Source: Galbula dea
Lineage: Eukaryota; Chordata; Aves; Piciformes; Galbulidae
Assembly (NCBI GenBank): GCA_013399015.1
Contig: VWZX01009108.1
Location: forward strand, 3,154,822 to 3,218,821
Reading direction: 5' to 3'
Length of the DNA: 64,000 nucleotides
The translations under genes were made by a program, and so were the position numbers. Under the pieces are notes generated by a model. The model had not been told where the DNA came from. It searched no databases and saw only the letters and a program-made list of their open reading frames with translations. Shown here in pieces: positions 13,101-27,400 of the stretch (within the stretch, counting starts at the first letter, position 1; every line of letters begins with the position of its first letter).

Positions 13101-16100
13101 CAAAAGACTCCAGCAACTTTCCTGTTATTGCTTTCCCAATGTGTAATTTTATGGGGAAGTAAGTTTTGTAAAGCAAACAGAAACACTTGTTGAAGAGAGA
13201 GAGAGATCAATCCTGAATTCCTGATTGCTTGCCAGGAATTTCAGTTCCAGTTCAATTTTCATGGCAGAAACCTCAGCTTCATTGAGGCAATTGGCAAAAT
13301 GTCCTTTGCAATCTCAATTTCACTGCAAGTTTGGATTAAATTTTTACTCTTTTCTCCTTCCTTCTCTCTGGCATACAGCTCAGAAAGCTAGATCACCCAT
13401 GTCCTGTGCCAGGCTGCAAACTACAGCTTACACACTCCTCTTCTATGTGTATACCTGCATACATGATGGTAATTATTACAGAAGGAGTTTTAAGTAGCAC
13501 CCCATTGATTTTTGGTTTCCATGCTGCAAATTAATGGACTGAACATCCACTCTTTGTAATCACACTAGGAGAAATTCAATAATGACTCTGCCAGAGTACT
13601 TGAGTGACCTCAGCCACTGAATTCATTCCTATCTCCACTGTTTTTAATGAGACTGGCATATTGAGCAATGCCATCAGATGGTTTGAAAGCAAGGTGCCCT
13701 GTCAGCCAAAGCATTACTGATAGACCAACTAGCAAGAATTTCAGTGTATATTCTGTTACCTAAAATAGTTGACAGCTTCTGTGTAGCACTGTTCATTGGA
13801 ATGTACTCAGTAAAAGAAATTTCTGATAGATATGATCTGCATGAAATATTGAATTATAACTAGTACATTTCAACCAAATCAGAGCTCAGCAAGTACCACT
13901 GACAATCCCTAGTGGAATAGAATCTCTCTGGTTAGTTTAGCAATGGTTCACCTACATTGAGATGTTTTAATTGTATTTGATAATAATTTCTTAAGGCATT
14001 TTTGTCATCTCTGAAGAAGTACACTAGGATGATGAGGCTCTCCACTTGGAGATGCTATTTGTCAATTTGTATCTTGAGAAAGGTTCAGAATTTTAATGAG
14101 GCTGACCAGGAAGGAGTATTTAAAACCAGTTCTTGTTCACTGTTGCCTGTTTGGCTGTCTCTATGTGCACAGTTCCACAGGTCAGTTCTACCTGCTGTGC
14201 TTTCCTCACAACAAGCCAGCAAACTCCTGTACAGTACAGATGAATCCTCTTGAAGTGCACACTAAATACAAACCATTCCCAACAGTACTGCTACTCAGAA
14301 AAGTTAACCTAGAAATGTCATGGCAAGTGTAAGAGACTTGAGAGCACAGAGTTGGCCCAGAACTCAGAGTTTGCCAACAGCAGGCCCAGAACCATCCGAG
14401 AAGTGGATTGTTGCCATGTTCTGTTCCTCAAAGTTGTGTTAATTGTTTTGACAGGCAGCCTTCCCTGCTCTTTTCATGTTCCTGGGGCTGGTAGAATTGC
14501 TGAGGTGTGATGAAACACATAGTCTTCAAACATCATATAGTTGCCACATCCTTCAGTGATGCAAATCAGTAGAGATTTGTTGTGTTCACTGTGGAGCACG
14601 TTGAAATACTCTGTGTGGGTTCATGAAAAACCCAAATCTCAGAAGATAACCAGTCCCAGAAGAGACTTCCATTTAGAGCAGAACCCAGGACAGGGGAGGG
14701 CAGTGTTTTTTACAGACCCTGCTGACCAGGCTCTTGGTGGATGTTTGAAAAGTGTGACTTTTTCATCATCATCTGCCCCCAGAGTGCTGCACCTCTGCAA
14801 CTGGTTTGAAAATATCTTCTGTAGCTGGCAACAGAGGAACTTAGAAAGTTGTAATAGGAGTTAATACCTAACTATCAGGACACAAACAATCAAGAGTTTG
14901 AATTTGGAGTCTGTTTCAGCATTCAGTGAAGTTTGGAGAATACTATCCATTGGCTTTGACTCCTACTCTTGATGAACAACTTTAGAACAGTTTATACATC
15001 CTAAATATGTTTAAGAATGCAACTGGCAACTATGCACACAACTGAGAACAAGTTAATTGCTGCCTAAAGGATGAAAGGTGAAAAAAAATAGCCTTTCAGG
15101 AACTCCAAGGTTTTTTTTCTTTAAGTTGTTCCACCCAAGGCCTTTTAGAACCTTCTTTTTAGACCTGCTCAGACTCCAACATCCCTCTTCCCTCTGTTTT
15201 CTTTTTTAAAGAACCTTTACCTCCTCATCATATTCTGGCTTTACTCTCCTTACTAGCTAAAATTTCTTACTGATTCCTAATATAATGACAATATCTACTG
15301 CAGGTTCTGCTGTATCTCTTCCAGTCTGGATTTGGGCCTTAGTGTCTCTGTATCCTGTCAAATAACCTGGCAGAGATTTCCCTAGTTTGTCTTTCATGGG
15401 ACAAGAGGGGGTTGTGTGTAATGATATCCCTTTTCCCAGCCACTAGGGAGATTTGCATTAACTGTTCAGTTCTTTCATGGTATTAATCAAGTCTTAGTTT
15501 GGAATTATGGATCTTGGAAGGGGGAAGAGTTTGGGGTGGTTTCCCCTCAGGTGGCTAATATAGCAACATGCCTTTCACATTAGGAGCTTTAACAGTTGTG
15601 TGTGTGAATATATATTCTTTTTTTATTTGTATTTCCAAGCCTTATATTGTCAACTTGTCATCATGCCAAAGATCTCTTTGTTCCTTTGCCAAGTTTTCAA
15701 GTCATTTCCCAGGTTGCTAGGAAGGATATTTCTCTTTTCCACAGTTCTGAAAACCTAGCTGTGGATTGAAGAAAATTGAGGCATCCAATTCTACCCTTGG
15801 TGTGCACCAGGAAGCCACTGGCGGCAGCTTCCGTGGGGAGATCATTAACGAGCTGTGGGAGTCCAGGGGTTTATTGCTTTCTTCTTGAGATCATCTGAAC
15901 TCACATAGTCCTCCTCCTAAGAAAGTTCATATGGCTCTTGCCAGGGTCTCATGAGCAAGATGAGATAACTGGCTGGAGAACATTCCAGGCTCTGTCTGGC
16001 CCGTGACCTGGCTCACTCCCCATAAGGCTTGGATACAGAGGAAGGAAATATCTGCACTTGAGGCACATACTCTAACTCAAGTGGAGTCAGGGTGCAGCAT

Positions 16101-16598
16101 GGACATGCACAGACACATGAGTAAGAGAATGCTTGCAAACCCCACAGTCTGGCTGTAACCCACACTTGGGATGGCTAGATCCTTTAACTCCTAAAGTGCA
16201 GTAAATAATTTGTATTCATCAATATCTCTCATATTTTCTGTGGCTCCAGCTCTGAGTTCCCCACATACCTTAGAGAGAGAAGACAGTTTCAGTGTCACTC
16301 TCTCAAGACAAAAAAACCCTGGCTTGTTTGGAGTAAACACTTGACTGAGGTATTTGTCAGGCTCTATTAGAGCTGTTCCTTCATTCTGTACAATTGTTCA
16401 CATATATACAAGCATGAGTTCATTTTGCCAGGAAGCAAGACCATTAATCCTGCTGGCTTTGAAGCCATGTCTTTGTGGACTGTGGTGGGTAACTTAACTG
16501 TTCAGATTGCTTAGATTGTTGCAGACTTAATCTCTTGTAATGTTAATGACTGCTGAGTAGCTCAGCCCTGCATGAGAAATTCTGCTTATATTTAAGAA

Positions 16599-16713
16599 TT
16601 TTTTTTTCTTTTTCAACTTACATTTTCTTATATTTCCCTTTGTTTATGTTCAATTTCTTATATGTCTTATTGTATATTTAATTTTTTTTTTCTTCTAATA
16701 AATCCTCCCCTAG
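16599..16713. repeat. T-rich, pyrimidine-rich block
   Basis: About 115 bases are dominated by T runs, with TTTCTTATAT repeated and long T tracts at 16600-16608 and 16682-16691. The block ends in CCTCCCCTAG, so by composition it resembles a strong polypyrimidine tract plus AG. No transcript evidence is available. It may simply be low-complexity DNA. Confidence 0.6.
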
Positions 16714-18246
16714 GGGCATTTGGTTTCTAAAGAGTTAATTGCTGCATGCTATTTTACTCATGAGCCAATTGAATCAGATAATTTGCTGTTTCCTGAGCAC
16801 TGTCAAAGAGTGTACAGAAAGATCTTTTGTTCCAGGGAAGATGTTAGAGAGGGTTTGAGGATTCCTTTCTGTGCCAGTTCTTTACATGGCAGTTTTACAG
16901 TAGGTACCCTACAAGATTCAGAAAAGCTGCTATTTAAACACCTATCCATACAATTAGGCAGTAATTGTTGAGATCTAATACTCTCTTTAGCATGTTTATT
17001 AGAACTTCCCCAGACATCCCTGAAGACAGATTCAGGAAAGTCTGAAAACCCTTTAGTTTTAGAGTTGCTGCCAGTCTTCAGCAGGGAAAGAGATGAGATT
17101 TTCTAGGCACTGAAGTGCTAACATTCTTGTCCCTGAAGTTCAAGAGCTATCAACTAGTAGTCACCAATTTGTTTCTGCAGAACCTCAGCCTGCTCTGCGC
17201 TTCTTTAGGGGCCACCTCCCTCTTCCTAGCAACATAACTCCCTCATTTCACATGTATAAAGTGGAATTGTTCTCCTTGCAGACACCTTTTTGTTTCCACT
17301 TTCTTGGTGAGTTAAGTGCTATCTGTTTTCTTATCAGAGTCTAACCAACCAGCCAAAATTCCCATGTGTGGAAACACCTGCATGAGAAAGGATGCACATG
17401 AATGACTATGGAGGATCAAGAACAAGGCACAGACACCTCTGAAACACTCATTATGTAGCTTACAGGAAACTTGGTTGCAGTCTGCCCCTCCTATTTGCTT
17501 CTCACTGTGCAAAAGATGCACTAAACACTAAGAGGACAGAGCTTGGGTCTTCATTTCCCAAGGCCTTTCCACAGTTTGGAGCTGAAGATGCTCTACAGAT
17601 TAGCACTGAGCTGTTCACTGAGTCACCAGACTCTGTGTTCCTTGTCTCAGCAGTGAGGATTTGAAGAACATACAAAGAATCAGAGGGGCTAATTACCTGG
17701 ATCACCAAGTGGTCAGGCTTGGCAGGACTGAGGGGAGGAGAAGGCCTATGTAACTGTGAGTAGGGTAGAAGTAAAGAGGTGCTTGTACAGACCAAATCTC
17801 TCTGAAGCCTTTAAAAGTTTTCTTTCTGTAATTAGAATCAAGTGTAGGTTATATGAGCATTTCAGCTTCTGTCTTCTATGTCTCTGTGTTAGTCTTTCTC
17901 AAATCTTAATGCTTCTGACTCCAATAGCCCAAACTTCTCACTTATTGTCACACTTTGAGTAGCTTAATGACAATAATCCTCTGTAGGGAAAAAGATTGTT
18001 TAAGTGAATGGGAGAGATTATTAGACACAGGAAGAATATGCCAAAAGTCATTCTCTCTTTGCTAACCAGATTAAATTAAATGTTTAGAAGTAGGTATTGA
18101 TATTACCACTCTTGGAAGAGAATCCAAAACTGTAACTGTTGTTCATTTTTTAAGGGAAGTCCCATTTCTCCTTGGGGCTGATACTGTAAGATTCTTTGTA
18201 CTGCAAACAGCATGGTGCCAAGTAAAGAATAGAGATCAAAATTATT

Positions 18247-18263
18247 AGAGAGAGAGAGAGAGA
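18247..18263. repeat. (AG)n dinucleotide microsatellite
   Basis: A pure run of AG of about eight and a half units. A shorter GA run also occurs at about 13195-13206. Both are ordinary intronic microsatellites. Confidence 0.9.
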
Positions 18264-19797
18264 TACTTTAAGTATATAACTTTATTGTTTATGCTATTCT
18301 GCTTATGGTGTTGGCTTCTTTCCGTGCTTTCCTACCCACTAGGCTGTGGAACAGTTTCCATGTTGCCATCAGTCAGTGACAGTATTTTGATGTTTGTACA
18401 AGAGAGTATCTATATCCAACCCCAAGTCTGTTTCTGTTGATAATGAAATAAACTGTGATGATACCTGAAAACTTGGGTTTAGAAGGCTGGAACTTGCAGG
18501 CTAATGCAGAGTTCCCTAGAAATGTGGAAAGTTGACCTTCAAAGTCATGGTAGAATTGGCATTCCTCTAGTCTCTTCCATAAAGCAGTTTCCACATTCAT
18601 CTGTCTTTTTACTCTGTCTTAGACTTACTGAGGTGGGTAGAAATCACCTCCCTAACTTCTCCCTCTTCTAAGATATATGCTGGAGATAATGGCCATTATT
18701 CCTCCATTTGACATTCCAGGTTAAAAATACCAAATGCACTCAAGTCAGCCCTCCCTCTAGTTTCAGGCAATTTCTGGGGAGGATGTTGATTTGATTCATT
18801 ACCCATTTCCAGCAGAAATGCACTGGAAGCTGCTCAGGTGACCTCTACATTTTCTAATGGCTGATGCATGGGAACTCACCATCACAAGAAGAGCTTTGGC
18901 CTGTGCCAATCTCAAGGTCCATAGAGTCAGAAGGAGGAAATGATTAATATCTTGTTTCTGTAAAATTTCCTTTAAAACCCACTTTTCCTAGGTGCTGCCT
19001 TTGGAATAGCATCCACATGTCTCATTTCTTAGTGTTTCAACCTCTTCTGGCATCTGCCTCTGTACAACAGTGACCAGAAAGCTGTCCATGCTCTGGGAGC
19101 ACTGAGCTGTTGAAGAGCTGGCTTATACATCCCAAGGGATCCAGAAGGAGCCTCAGCAGTGCTTATGTATTAATGACCCATTGTCATTAAGGCCATCCAG
19201 GCTTGTCTAACACAGCTCTTCTTCATGATTAGATGTCTGTTAAACACTGATAAAGCCCTCAAAGGAAAGAACTTTGCCTTTGTGCAGGGTGGTTGCAGTC
19301 TCTGCACTTTACTCCTAAAGCTATGGCAAGCAAGGGAAGACCATGCTGCTAATTTTAAGTACATATGTTCTGTAGCTCTCTTCCCCTCACCAAGCCTTAA
19401 ACTTGTTGCCTAAAAATACTCTTTTACAAAGAAAAATCTCTTGTGCTGCAGAGCTGGTTGATTTGCTGGTGACTTGCCTGTAAGGACAGCATTACTCACT
19501 TGTCCTTTGAACATGCAAAGACAGACAGGTGGAGCCTGGGGTATTACTTGCTACAAAGCAAACATTTAAAAAGCACAAAATTTCAAGTCCTTATTGGTAA
19601 TGGAAAGTGCTATTTTCAAAAGTGCCATTTGACATTTAGAAGATTAACTGGTATTGACTTCCTGTGTGAGTTGGGCTCCTGAGTATTTGAGTCATTTTAG
19701 GAAACTTGAGTGGTCCATCTGTTTCACTTAGGCTTGGCAGTGCCAAGTGAAGCAGTGCATAAATACTTTGATGACTATAGTTTGTAGTACCTAAATT

Positions 19798-19858
19798 AAA
19801 AAAAAAAAAAAACAACCAACACCCACAAAACAAAAAACAAAACCAAAGAAACCCCAAC
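19798..19858. repeat. Poly(A) run with A-rich/CCAA tail
   Basis: A run of 15 A is followed by about 45 bases built almost only of A and C (AACAACCAACACCC, ACAAAACAAAAAAC). No recognisable retroposon body lies directly upstream, so it cannot be assigned to a particular element. Confidence 0.8.
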
Positions 19859-22224
19859 AGTCTGACACCTATTGGAGTTTTCAGAAGGTCTGGGGCCTTG
19901 AATTCCCACTGCCTGGGAGAAAACAGATGTGTTTGAAAGCAATCAGAACTTGAAAGGAACTTCTGCTTTGGAAAACCCCAGAGCTACCCCAGCACTTTTG
20001 AATGTGGAACTAAGGTCCTTCCAGGAATTTCACCTGCCACCCTAACCATATGTCTGACAACAGAACCTAAAAGCAAAGGGTATATCTTCAAGTTGGATAG
20101 AGAAGTGAGATGTAGAATGGTAACATATATAATAGGAACCTCTTCCTGCAAATTGGTCTGCAGATTCTGAGAATGTGCATGGAGACTACACTGAGATTGA
20201 AACCATCAGCATTTGGGGCACTGGGGAAGCTGTTTCTGTTCCTGGTTCCTTCTGGACATGGGCAGGAAAGGCAGATATGGCTGTAGTCCAGTATGGAGAG
20301 AGTACAGCAGCTTCTGAGCAGTGGTCTGGCTTGGGAGAGGGAGCAGGAATGATTTGGGAAGAAATTGGCATTAAGAAAAGAGCTCTATTTGGAGCTTGAC
20401 AACAGAGAGAATACTTGAGATTGTGAGGTACCAGGCCATAAAAGATTAGGTGGTTTAAAAGTTTAGTTTAGGAGTAACATGAGCTTCCTGAGTCAGGGAG
20501 CTGTGTGGGTCAAAGCAGGGGAAATGCCAAGAAGTAACTTTTCCACTGAAATGGATAAAGAAAGAGAGGAGCTGCAGGGACCTGCTCTGGAGCTGCCACG
20601 TGGAGCTGCAGTAGGAAGCAGGGCTCTGCCAAACACATTCTAGGACTAGTGGATCACTCCTGTGCTGACTGCCCAGAGTGCCCTGGCTGGTGTCCACCCT
20701 GTCTGATGCAGGAAGGGGAACAGCAAGTAGGGAGGCAGCTGAAAATAGGAAAGGTAATGTGAAATCAATGGTCATGTTTGTTCTTGGTGCTGCCTTGTGT
20801 AAGCAGGTGACAATGCTTGTTCCATCTGTCATTCTTGACTGTGTGACCTAACAATAATAAACTCTTCCTTTAAGCTCACTAAGGATGTTCACAGCAAGAT
20901 TTTATTGCACCTCCTTAGTTTTAACTGGAGTTCAACAGTTCCTCACTGCCAGATTGTGAGACTGGGCCAAATAAACAACAGAGGAGTCCATCCATCACTG
21001 CTTTAATTTTGTGCTTTGAAGGAAATGACTAGTCTAGGGAAACAGCACACAATGTTGTTGAAGATTCATCCCCAGGCCATTTAGCGTCAGAGGAGGTTCA
21101 TATGAAAGCTCTCACTGCCCTGGCTCATCTTCATGATGTTTCAATAGCCAGTGTTATTTGAGATGGTCTCCATAACTTTCCAGGATTCTGTCACCTTCCT
21201 TCCTTTTAAACTTGGCAGTGAATTTGATGCTGCTGGAAAGTGGCTCTTTTGAGAGCTTTGGAGACTATTATATAGAGTTTGTTGATCAAACACCTAAGGA
21301 ATAACAGCAATTTCTTACTGCTCCTCCTCTGTGATAGTCCTTGACCAGAAGGGCAATAAAATCTAGAAATCCATATAATGTTGAGCACCACAGTTTATTT
21401 TTTTTCATACCTGTAATGCTTGATGGAAACAGTTCTATTTTGATGCCATTGCATTTTTTTTTAGGACAAAAATTCAGTTGGCAAACTGCAGCCAGTGCTC
21501 AATCTTACTCCTGGATGCAGATGATGTGGATCCAAATTGCCAAGGTTTGTTACAGTAACATGCCAGTGGAAACCAGGCAGAATGTAGTCTGAGTCTGCCT
21601 CTGGTTCACTTAACAGGAAAAACTGCCACAATCTGTAGGAAACATTTCCCACATCAGGCAGCTTGACCATATACAAAGTCTTCAAGAGGTATGATTAAGA
21701 GAGGGTGTAAATTCCATATGGATATGACTGGACAGAAAGCTCTTTGTAGGAAGCTGTGAGGGCTCTCTTAGGGTGCTGCTGTTTCTCTTTCTCAAGAAAT
21801 ATTTCCCTCTCAGAATTTAAAAGCTTTTAAGCTTCTAGTTTTTGTTTCAAGATGGGGCTGCATGGGGCTTTTAAACCATTACAATTACCTGTACATTGAT
21901 GGTCATTTAGGAGTTTAGAACAATGGAAAATGTTCAAGTTTAATCCTGCAGCTGGATCAGGAGTGGATAAAAGCCTTTGGTTTATGATTTCAGAGCTTGA
22001 ACATGAATTAAACATTCATTGCACTTTCTAGATAAGACAGAACTGGACTGGCTAATGTGATAGTAGATGCAAATAATTTTTTTAAAGATTCACTTTCTAC
22101 TAAACAATCTGACTGATTCCATTTCTAACATGTCAGAGTACTCAAAGCCTCACTCACATAGCAGGCAGAGCTCTGTAAAATCCTCAGGACTCAGTTTAAA
22201 TGTGCATTTATTGTTTGTGTCCTC

Positions 22225-22330
22225 ATTTCTCTGCTGAACTCCTGTATGACCTTGGGCAAGTCACTTCATTTCTCTGTTCCCCAGTTTGTTTATCATAAAG
22301 TAGGCTGATGGTATTGTACTCCCAAGAGCT
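22225..22330 (+). mobile_element. MIR-type CORE-SINE remnant
   Basis: The segment reads TATGACCTTGGGCAAGTCAC, then TTCATTTCTCTGTTCCCCAG, then TTTGTTTATCATAAAGTAGG. This closely follows the 3' half of the MIR consensus (GTGTGACCTTGGGCAAGTCACTTAACCTCTCTGAGCCTCAGTTTCCTCATCTGTAAAATGGGG). The match is in the forward orientation, with tRNA-derived head sequence not evident. MIR elements predate the amniote radiation, so this is a very old fossil that has kept its central core unusually well. The edges are approximate. Confidence 0.8.
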
Positions 22331-24329
22331 GTGCCTAAAAATCCTGTCCAAAAGCAGTAAGAGAAATGTACTGCTCTTGTTGTTGATATTATTTATCTAT
22401 TTCAGCAGCATGTCCTTATGGTCTTATGCATTATATGAGTAGACCCACTGAAGGCAGCAGGACTGTTTACACATTGAAAGTGGTTTGCTGGACAAAGGCC
22501 AGAAAATAGGGATGAACCTAGAACTAGTAGATATTCCCCAAGGCATTTAATAGCAGGAATTATTGTTCAGAACCCTATTAGGAGGGTGGAGAGATATATA
22601 AATAATTGTCATCAGGATTTGAAGTCATTCAGGAGGCATAAGTCTGCTTTGCATGTAAACAAAATGTAGGTCTTGAGGGATTCTGTGTCTTGGCTAAATC
22701 TGCTCATGTCTAAATCCTCTTTTTTAGGCTTTATGTTTTGTAATCATTGTAATTTAAATTTAGCTACAGTCCACAGGATTTGCACATTTTACCACCGTTA
22801 AGGAAGTCAGTGGGAGCTGTGCATCCCACTCATTGTAGCTGCCCTTCAATAATTAACTCCTTCACACCTCCTAAAGCTGAAGGGGAGCACAGCAACAGCA
22901 CTGGGAGAGCTTTCAGCCTGGGAATGAGCACTGCAGGGACAATTCACTCCACCAGCTCTCTTATTTGTCTCCTTACTTCTGTCTTCCTCCCTTTCCTAAG
23001 ATACTAAGCTGCTGACTTTGTTGTTGCTGGGTAAGCATCCACTCCTGCAGCTCTCAGAAGGTTGGCCCATCCTCTGTTGCCTTCTGTGCCAGGTGATCAG
23101 GCTGCCAGGCACCATGTTCCCTGAACCCTTCTGTTGCCTTCTGATGTTCCTTTGGCACCTTCCAAAGCAGCACCTTGCATGGTATTAACTAGCTGCATGT
23201 GTTCTCCCAGCTAAACAAATTCTTCAGACCAGAAACACACTGATGCTGGGAGATGCATCCCCAGATGACAAAGCACTCCAGCAGGAAACATTCCATCCTG
23301 CTATCATCCCTTTTTTGTAGTTCCTTCAAGTGTTTTCATTTTGTGTTGAGAAAGTTGTGATTGTTCTGTAGTAAACAGCTTTCCAGGAATGACAAAAATT
23401 GCTTTGCTATTGAAAAGAGGAGACAGATGTTCCAGAGAGTAGGAGAGAGAGTGTGGAAAATACCCAGGCTTTTACCAATCAGCCAGGTTTCACTTTTTCC
23501 CCCTCTAGTTAGAAGTGTAGAATGGAAACCTGCAGGGGAGGGATTGTTGAACATGACTTCACCTCAATCATCCCTGCTAAGTATTATGATTGCAAGAAAG
23601 AAATCCTTAATGCCCCTGTATACATGTGGAACATTTTATTAACTCACAGAGGGACTTGGGGTTGGCTGCCTTTTCTTTCTTTTCCTGGAGGAAATAGTAA
23701 AGTTTGACAGGTGATTTGGTAAATGAAGACAGTAAACATCTGTTGAAGATGATAATGTCTGAGTGGTTTTGTTCTTTCTTTGAAAACTTAGTTACACTCA
23801 TTTTAGATTAATTTTTTCATTGTCTTCTGGTAAATGAGAATTGCTTACATGGCTGCTTCAAATGGAGCCTTGATTGCTTTCCATCTACTGCCAAAACCAT
23901 AAAAGACCAAAAAAATCAAATTCATAAAAACATTTATGAGCAGTGATACAATAAATTTGTGCTATAGTGCATTTTAATTTGATGAATTAAAGTTTTGCTA
24001 TGCAGTAGTTTGTGTTCATGTGTGAGAGAGGCATATTCATTAGCCATTTAAATTCAATATTGTGTTAAACAGCAATAAAAGCAATTCTGCCTGCTACTGG
24101 GAGCTTTTGGTGTGGTATTATGAAATTTCCCTAGTCTGAGATGCAATGTGGGAGAAATTAAATTAAATGTACTTCTGGAAAACAAAGTACAAGAATAGTC
24201 TTGCAGCAAAGCCACCAAACAGGGGTACTGGAGGTGGAGCTTCAGTCCACATATCACCCACAGATTCCCTGCTTTGGCTTTGTAAGTGCTACTCAGGAGT
24301 AGCCCTTGCAATCCAGGCTTGGTTATGAG

Positions 24330-24440
24330 GGCTAGGTTCAGTTTCTAGCTGCTGCAGGTACTTGGTGTGGTCTGGAACAAGCCACTGTTTTCTCTGGGCT
24401 TCATTTTTCCATTTATAAAGGGAATTACTAAACATTCTGT
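24330..24440 (+). mobile_element. MIR-type CORE-SINE remnant, degraded
   Basis: The order of blocks follows MIR: GGTTCAGTTTCTAGCTGCTG, then GTGGTCTGGAACAAGCCACT, then TCTCTGGGCTTCATTTTTCC, then ATTTATAAAGGGAATTA. These correspond to the consensus blocks GTGTGACCTTGGGCAAGTCACT, CTCTGGGCCTCAGTTTCC and CATCTGTAAAATGGGGATAA. It is more diverged than the copy near 22.3 kb. Boundaries are estimated from the matching blocks. Confidence 0.65.
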
Positions 24441-27400
24441 CACTTTTCTTCTTCTTTGGTTTGTCTGTGTGGGCCATAAGCTCTTCTGCTGTGTGAAACT
24501 ATCTTCTACTGGGCAATACACCACTTAGCACAATGGGGTGCCAGTACTCAGAGAAATACTGTAAAAAGAAAGAAAGGAAAATAGTTACAAAGAGTTGAAG
24601 CCATAATTCAGGCCTGCTTTGAAGCGTGCTAGAGGCATTTAAACCTTCTGCTGACTCTGCATATGGATGATTTCACCCAAGACAGATATTTCTTCAAGTC
24701 TGAGAAAGTGATCAGGATCTATTGTTGGTGAGTTCACAGAACTATCAGGCAGCTGTGAATGAAGGTCATTTGTTTTGTTTCTTAGATCATACACTTAATA
24801 ACACTCCAGTCCTGTTTTGACCTTTTACAGAGTTTGGTTTTGTTTTGGAAATGCAAGCAGGAATGAAAATATTGATCAATATATTGCCAGGTTTTAAACT
24901 GTAACTTCAGCTTGCTGGAGAACAAATATTTAGGCATTTTTAGTAGCTTTGGAAAAGTTTCTCCTCAGCCAGTGCTTGATGGAAATGCTTGTGGAAGTGT
25001 TTCTAAATGCCCATTGTTTTCCCTTTGCCAGGCTTCACAGCACGACAAACACTGTTCAGGAAGGCAGATGACTGCCTCTTTAACAAATTGATATTTCAGA
25101 GTCATTTTTTTCTAGCTTCTTCACTCCAGAAAAGTTTGCCTCAGATGTGCCAATCCATTTTTAAGGAGCTCCTGGTTTTCTGCTATTGAGCCAATTCTCT
25201 TGACAGGCTTAGCAGAAGGACAGCAAGACAAATGAGTGGTGTGAGATCATACAGTTAGTCCCTGACCCCAGAAAGGGCTTTGACACAGACTCTTAACACT
25301 AGCCCACGTGGTGCTTTTGGAAGACAACAGCATACAGCTAAGGGAGATGCTGCAGCTTAACCCTGGGCCAGCAACCAGAGCTTTGAAGTCGGGAGAGAGA
25401 AAGGGGCAGCAAGTGAGCAAGAGAATTTAGCTGTGAAGAGAGGATCTGCTCTGAATCGCCTTTGGCAAGGTTCCCCTGGGTGAAAAGGGCCCCAGTTGGG
25501 TGGTTAATATCAGAGGAAGCTGACAGTAGATCTTGGCTAGCTCAGGATAAAGTAAATCTAAAGTACAATTTGAGAAGTGAGAATGGGGAAGGGAAGTAGG
25601 TGTAGTTTTAGCTTGACAAATTCAACCTGGCCAACAGGTTTTCTTACATCTCTCTTACTTCCCATTGTCTGTTTTTGTACACACACATGCACACAGCCTT
25701 TCATTCACAAATTCGATCTTCTCAGTTCCTTGGCTTGTCACAGATGTTTTTGTCCTTGCCAGTAAATTACATCAGTGACTCCAGAAGCCTTTTTCTGTTT
25801 TGTTTGCTGGCATAGGTGGAACATGGAAGTGGTGTATGGTAATTTAATACAGCCAGCTAAGATACTGTGTGGGACTTTTTTCTCTTCTCTTTCTCTGTTC
25901 ATTTCACCATGACATTTCCACTCTGTGAATCAGATCATCAGCAAGAGGAAGTGAATAAAAATCCACTGATACCAGGAAATTATGTCAATTTACACTCTGT
26001 GACATGTACTGAGGATGAAAAGACAGTCTCTGATAGCCTAGAGCACCTCTTACTTCCCAGTGTTGCCTTAAAGACAATTTTGTCTTCATATTTGAATACT
26101 TGGAGCTCACTATTCCTTTAAACCCCTTTTTCTGTATTCAAAATGTTCCATCTGCCTTGGGAAACCCTTTAAATTAGTCATAAAGGCCAAATCTCTTTAT
26201 AGAAATAACTGGATAGCACAGACATCCTATCTGCAAAAATAACAACTATCTTCCTAGTGAAATGGAGTTCTTGCAGGAGTTGGCAATGCTGCTGAAAATG
26301 ATTAAGAAAATATTTGTCTGTGCTCCAAAATCATCTACATTGAATGTCAAGTTGATATGAGCATGCTCAGAATGTATAACAGACCCTGAAGACCATCCCA
26401 TCCAGAATATGTTAACCTCTTTCTTTCTCCTGCAAATTGTGTATTCTGCAGTCAGCAGCAGTAGGATATTTGCAGTGATTTATAACCTGTAGCTCACAGT
26501 TCTGTATGTTCCATGTTGGCTAGCACTGCTCCCTTACCAGAGCAGCACAACTGAACACCCTTGGACATTCAACTCCTCATAACAGATTGCTCTGCAGAGA
26601 TTTTTTGTCTCTATATTTGCCAGAATTTCAAAATCTTTGGAAAGGAAAGGTTTTGTTCAGGGATTTCAGCATGAATTAAATTGAACCAACACCACCTGTG
26701 GCCCTTTTGTGATATTGATCAGTGTATTTCAGGTTGAATGTTGAATAATCTTCCAAGTGATGCTAAAGCACAGGGCTTGTCATAGGTGAAGGTAATAACA
26801 AAGATGCAGAACAGAGAAGAACCAGACTGTGACCCCAATTCACTGAATTAGAGGGAGGAGCAGGACAGTGAAAGGAAACCCCCTCTCATATGCAGTGCAG
26901 CCAGGTCATCTCTGGGAGCAGAGCATTACAGTTGGTGGAATAGTCAATAAACAGCTCTCAGCTGGTGGAAAAGGTCATCTCTTGGTTTGCCTTGGGCATC
27001 AGAAAGTACTTTGAAATTGCCCTGGCCTCTCTAAGCTGACAGTGCTGCTGGAGAGAGCGCCTGAGGGTACGAGAGAGGTGACAGTAGAGCAGTGGCCCCA
27101 CTCCCTTCAATATCAAAAGCAGAACACCAATTGACTGGAGTGAAAGTAAGGTCAGGACCAAAGTGTCACATGTAACATATTTCAGTGTTGTTGTCATCAT
27201 ACTGCTTTTTTCAGGCAGAGGAGAATGGGTAGCAGTATTCACTGTACAGCTTCAAGAGTTTGGAGAGATGTTGACACAAATTTTAATAGATGGATCATTT
27301 CCTGCACACTGTGGTTTCTGTATTTAAAGCAAAAGTGCCTCATGTGGAGGGGAATAATAATGTACCCATGATTCACTCCTTTCATAATCTTGCTCTGAAG

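Noticed and set aside
16599..16971. Cryptic exon after the T-rich tract and CCTCCCCTAG
   Set aside because: Joined to exon A in phase 2 it hits a TAA at 16736-16738; the open frame of 84 codons is in a different phase. At most it could be a poison exon, with no evidence for that.
17210..17285. Possible MIR fragment (CCCTCATTTCACATGTATAAAGTGG)
   Set aside because: A single weak block without flanking support.
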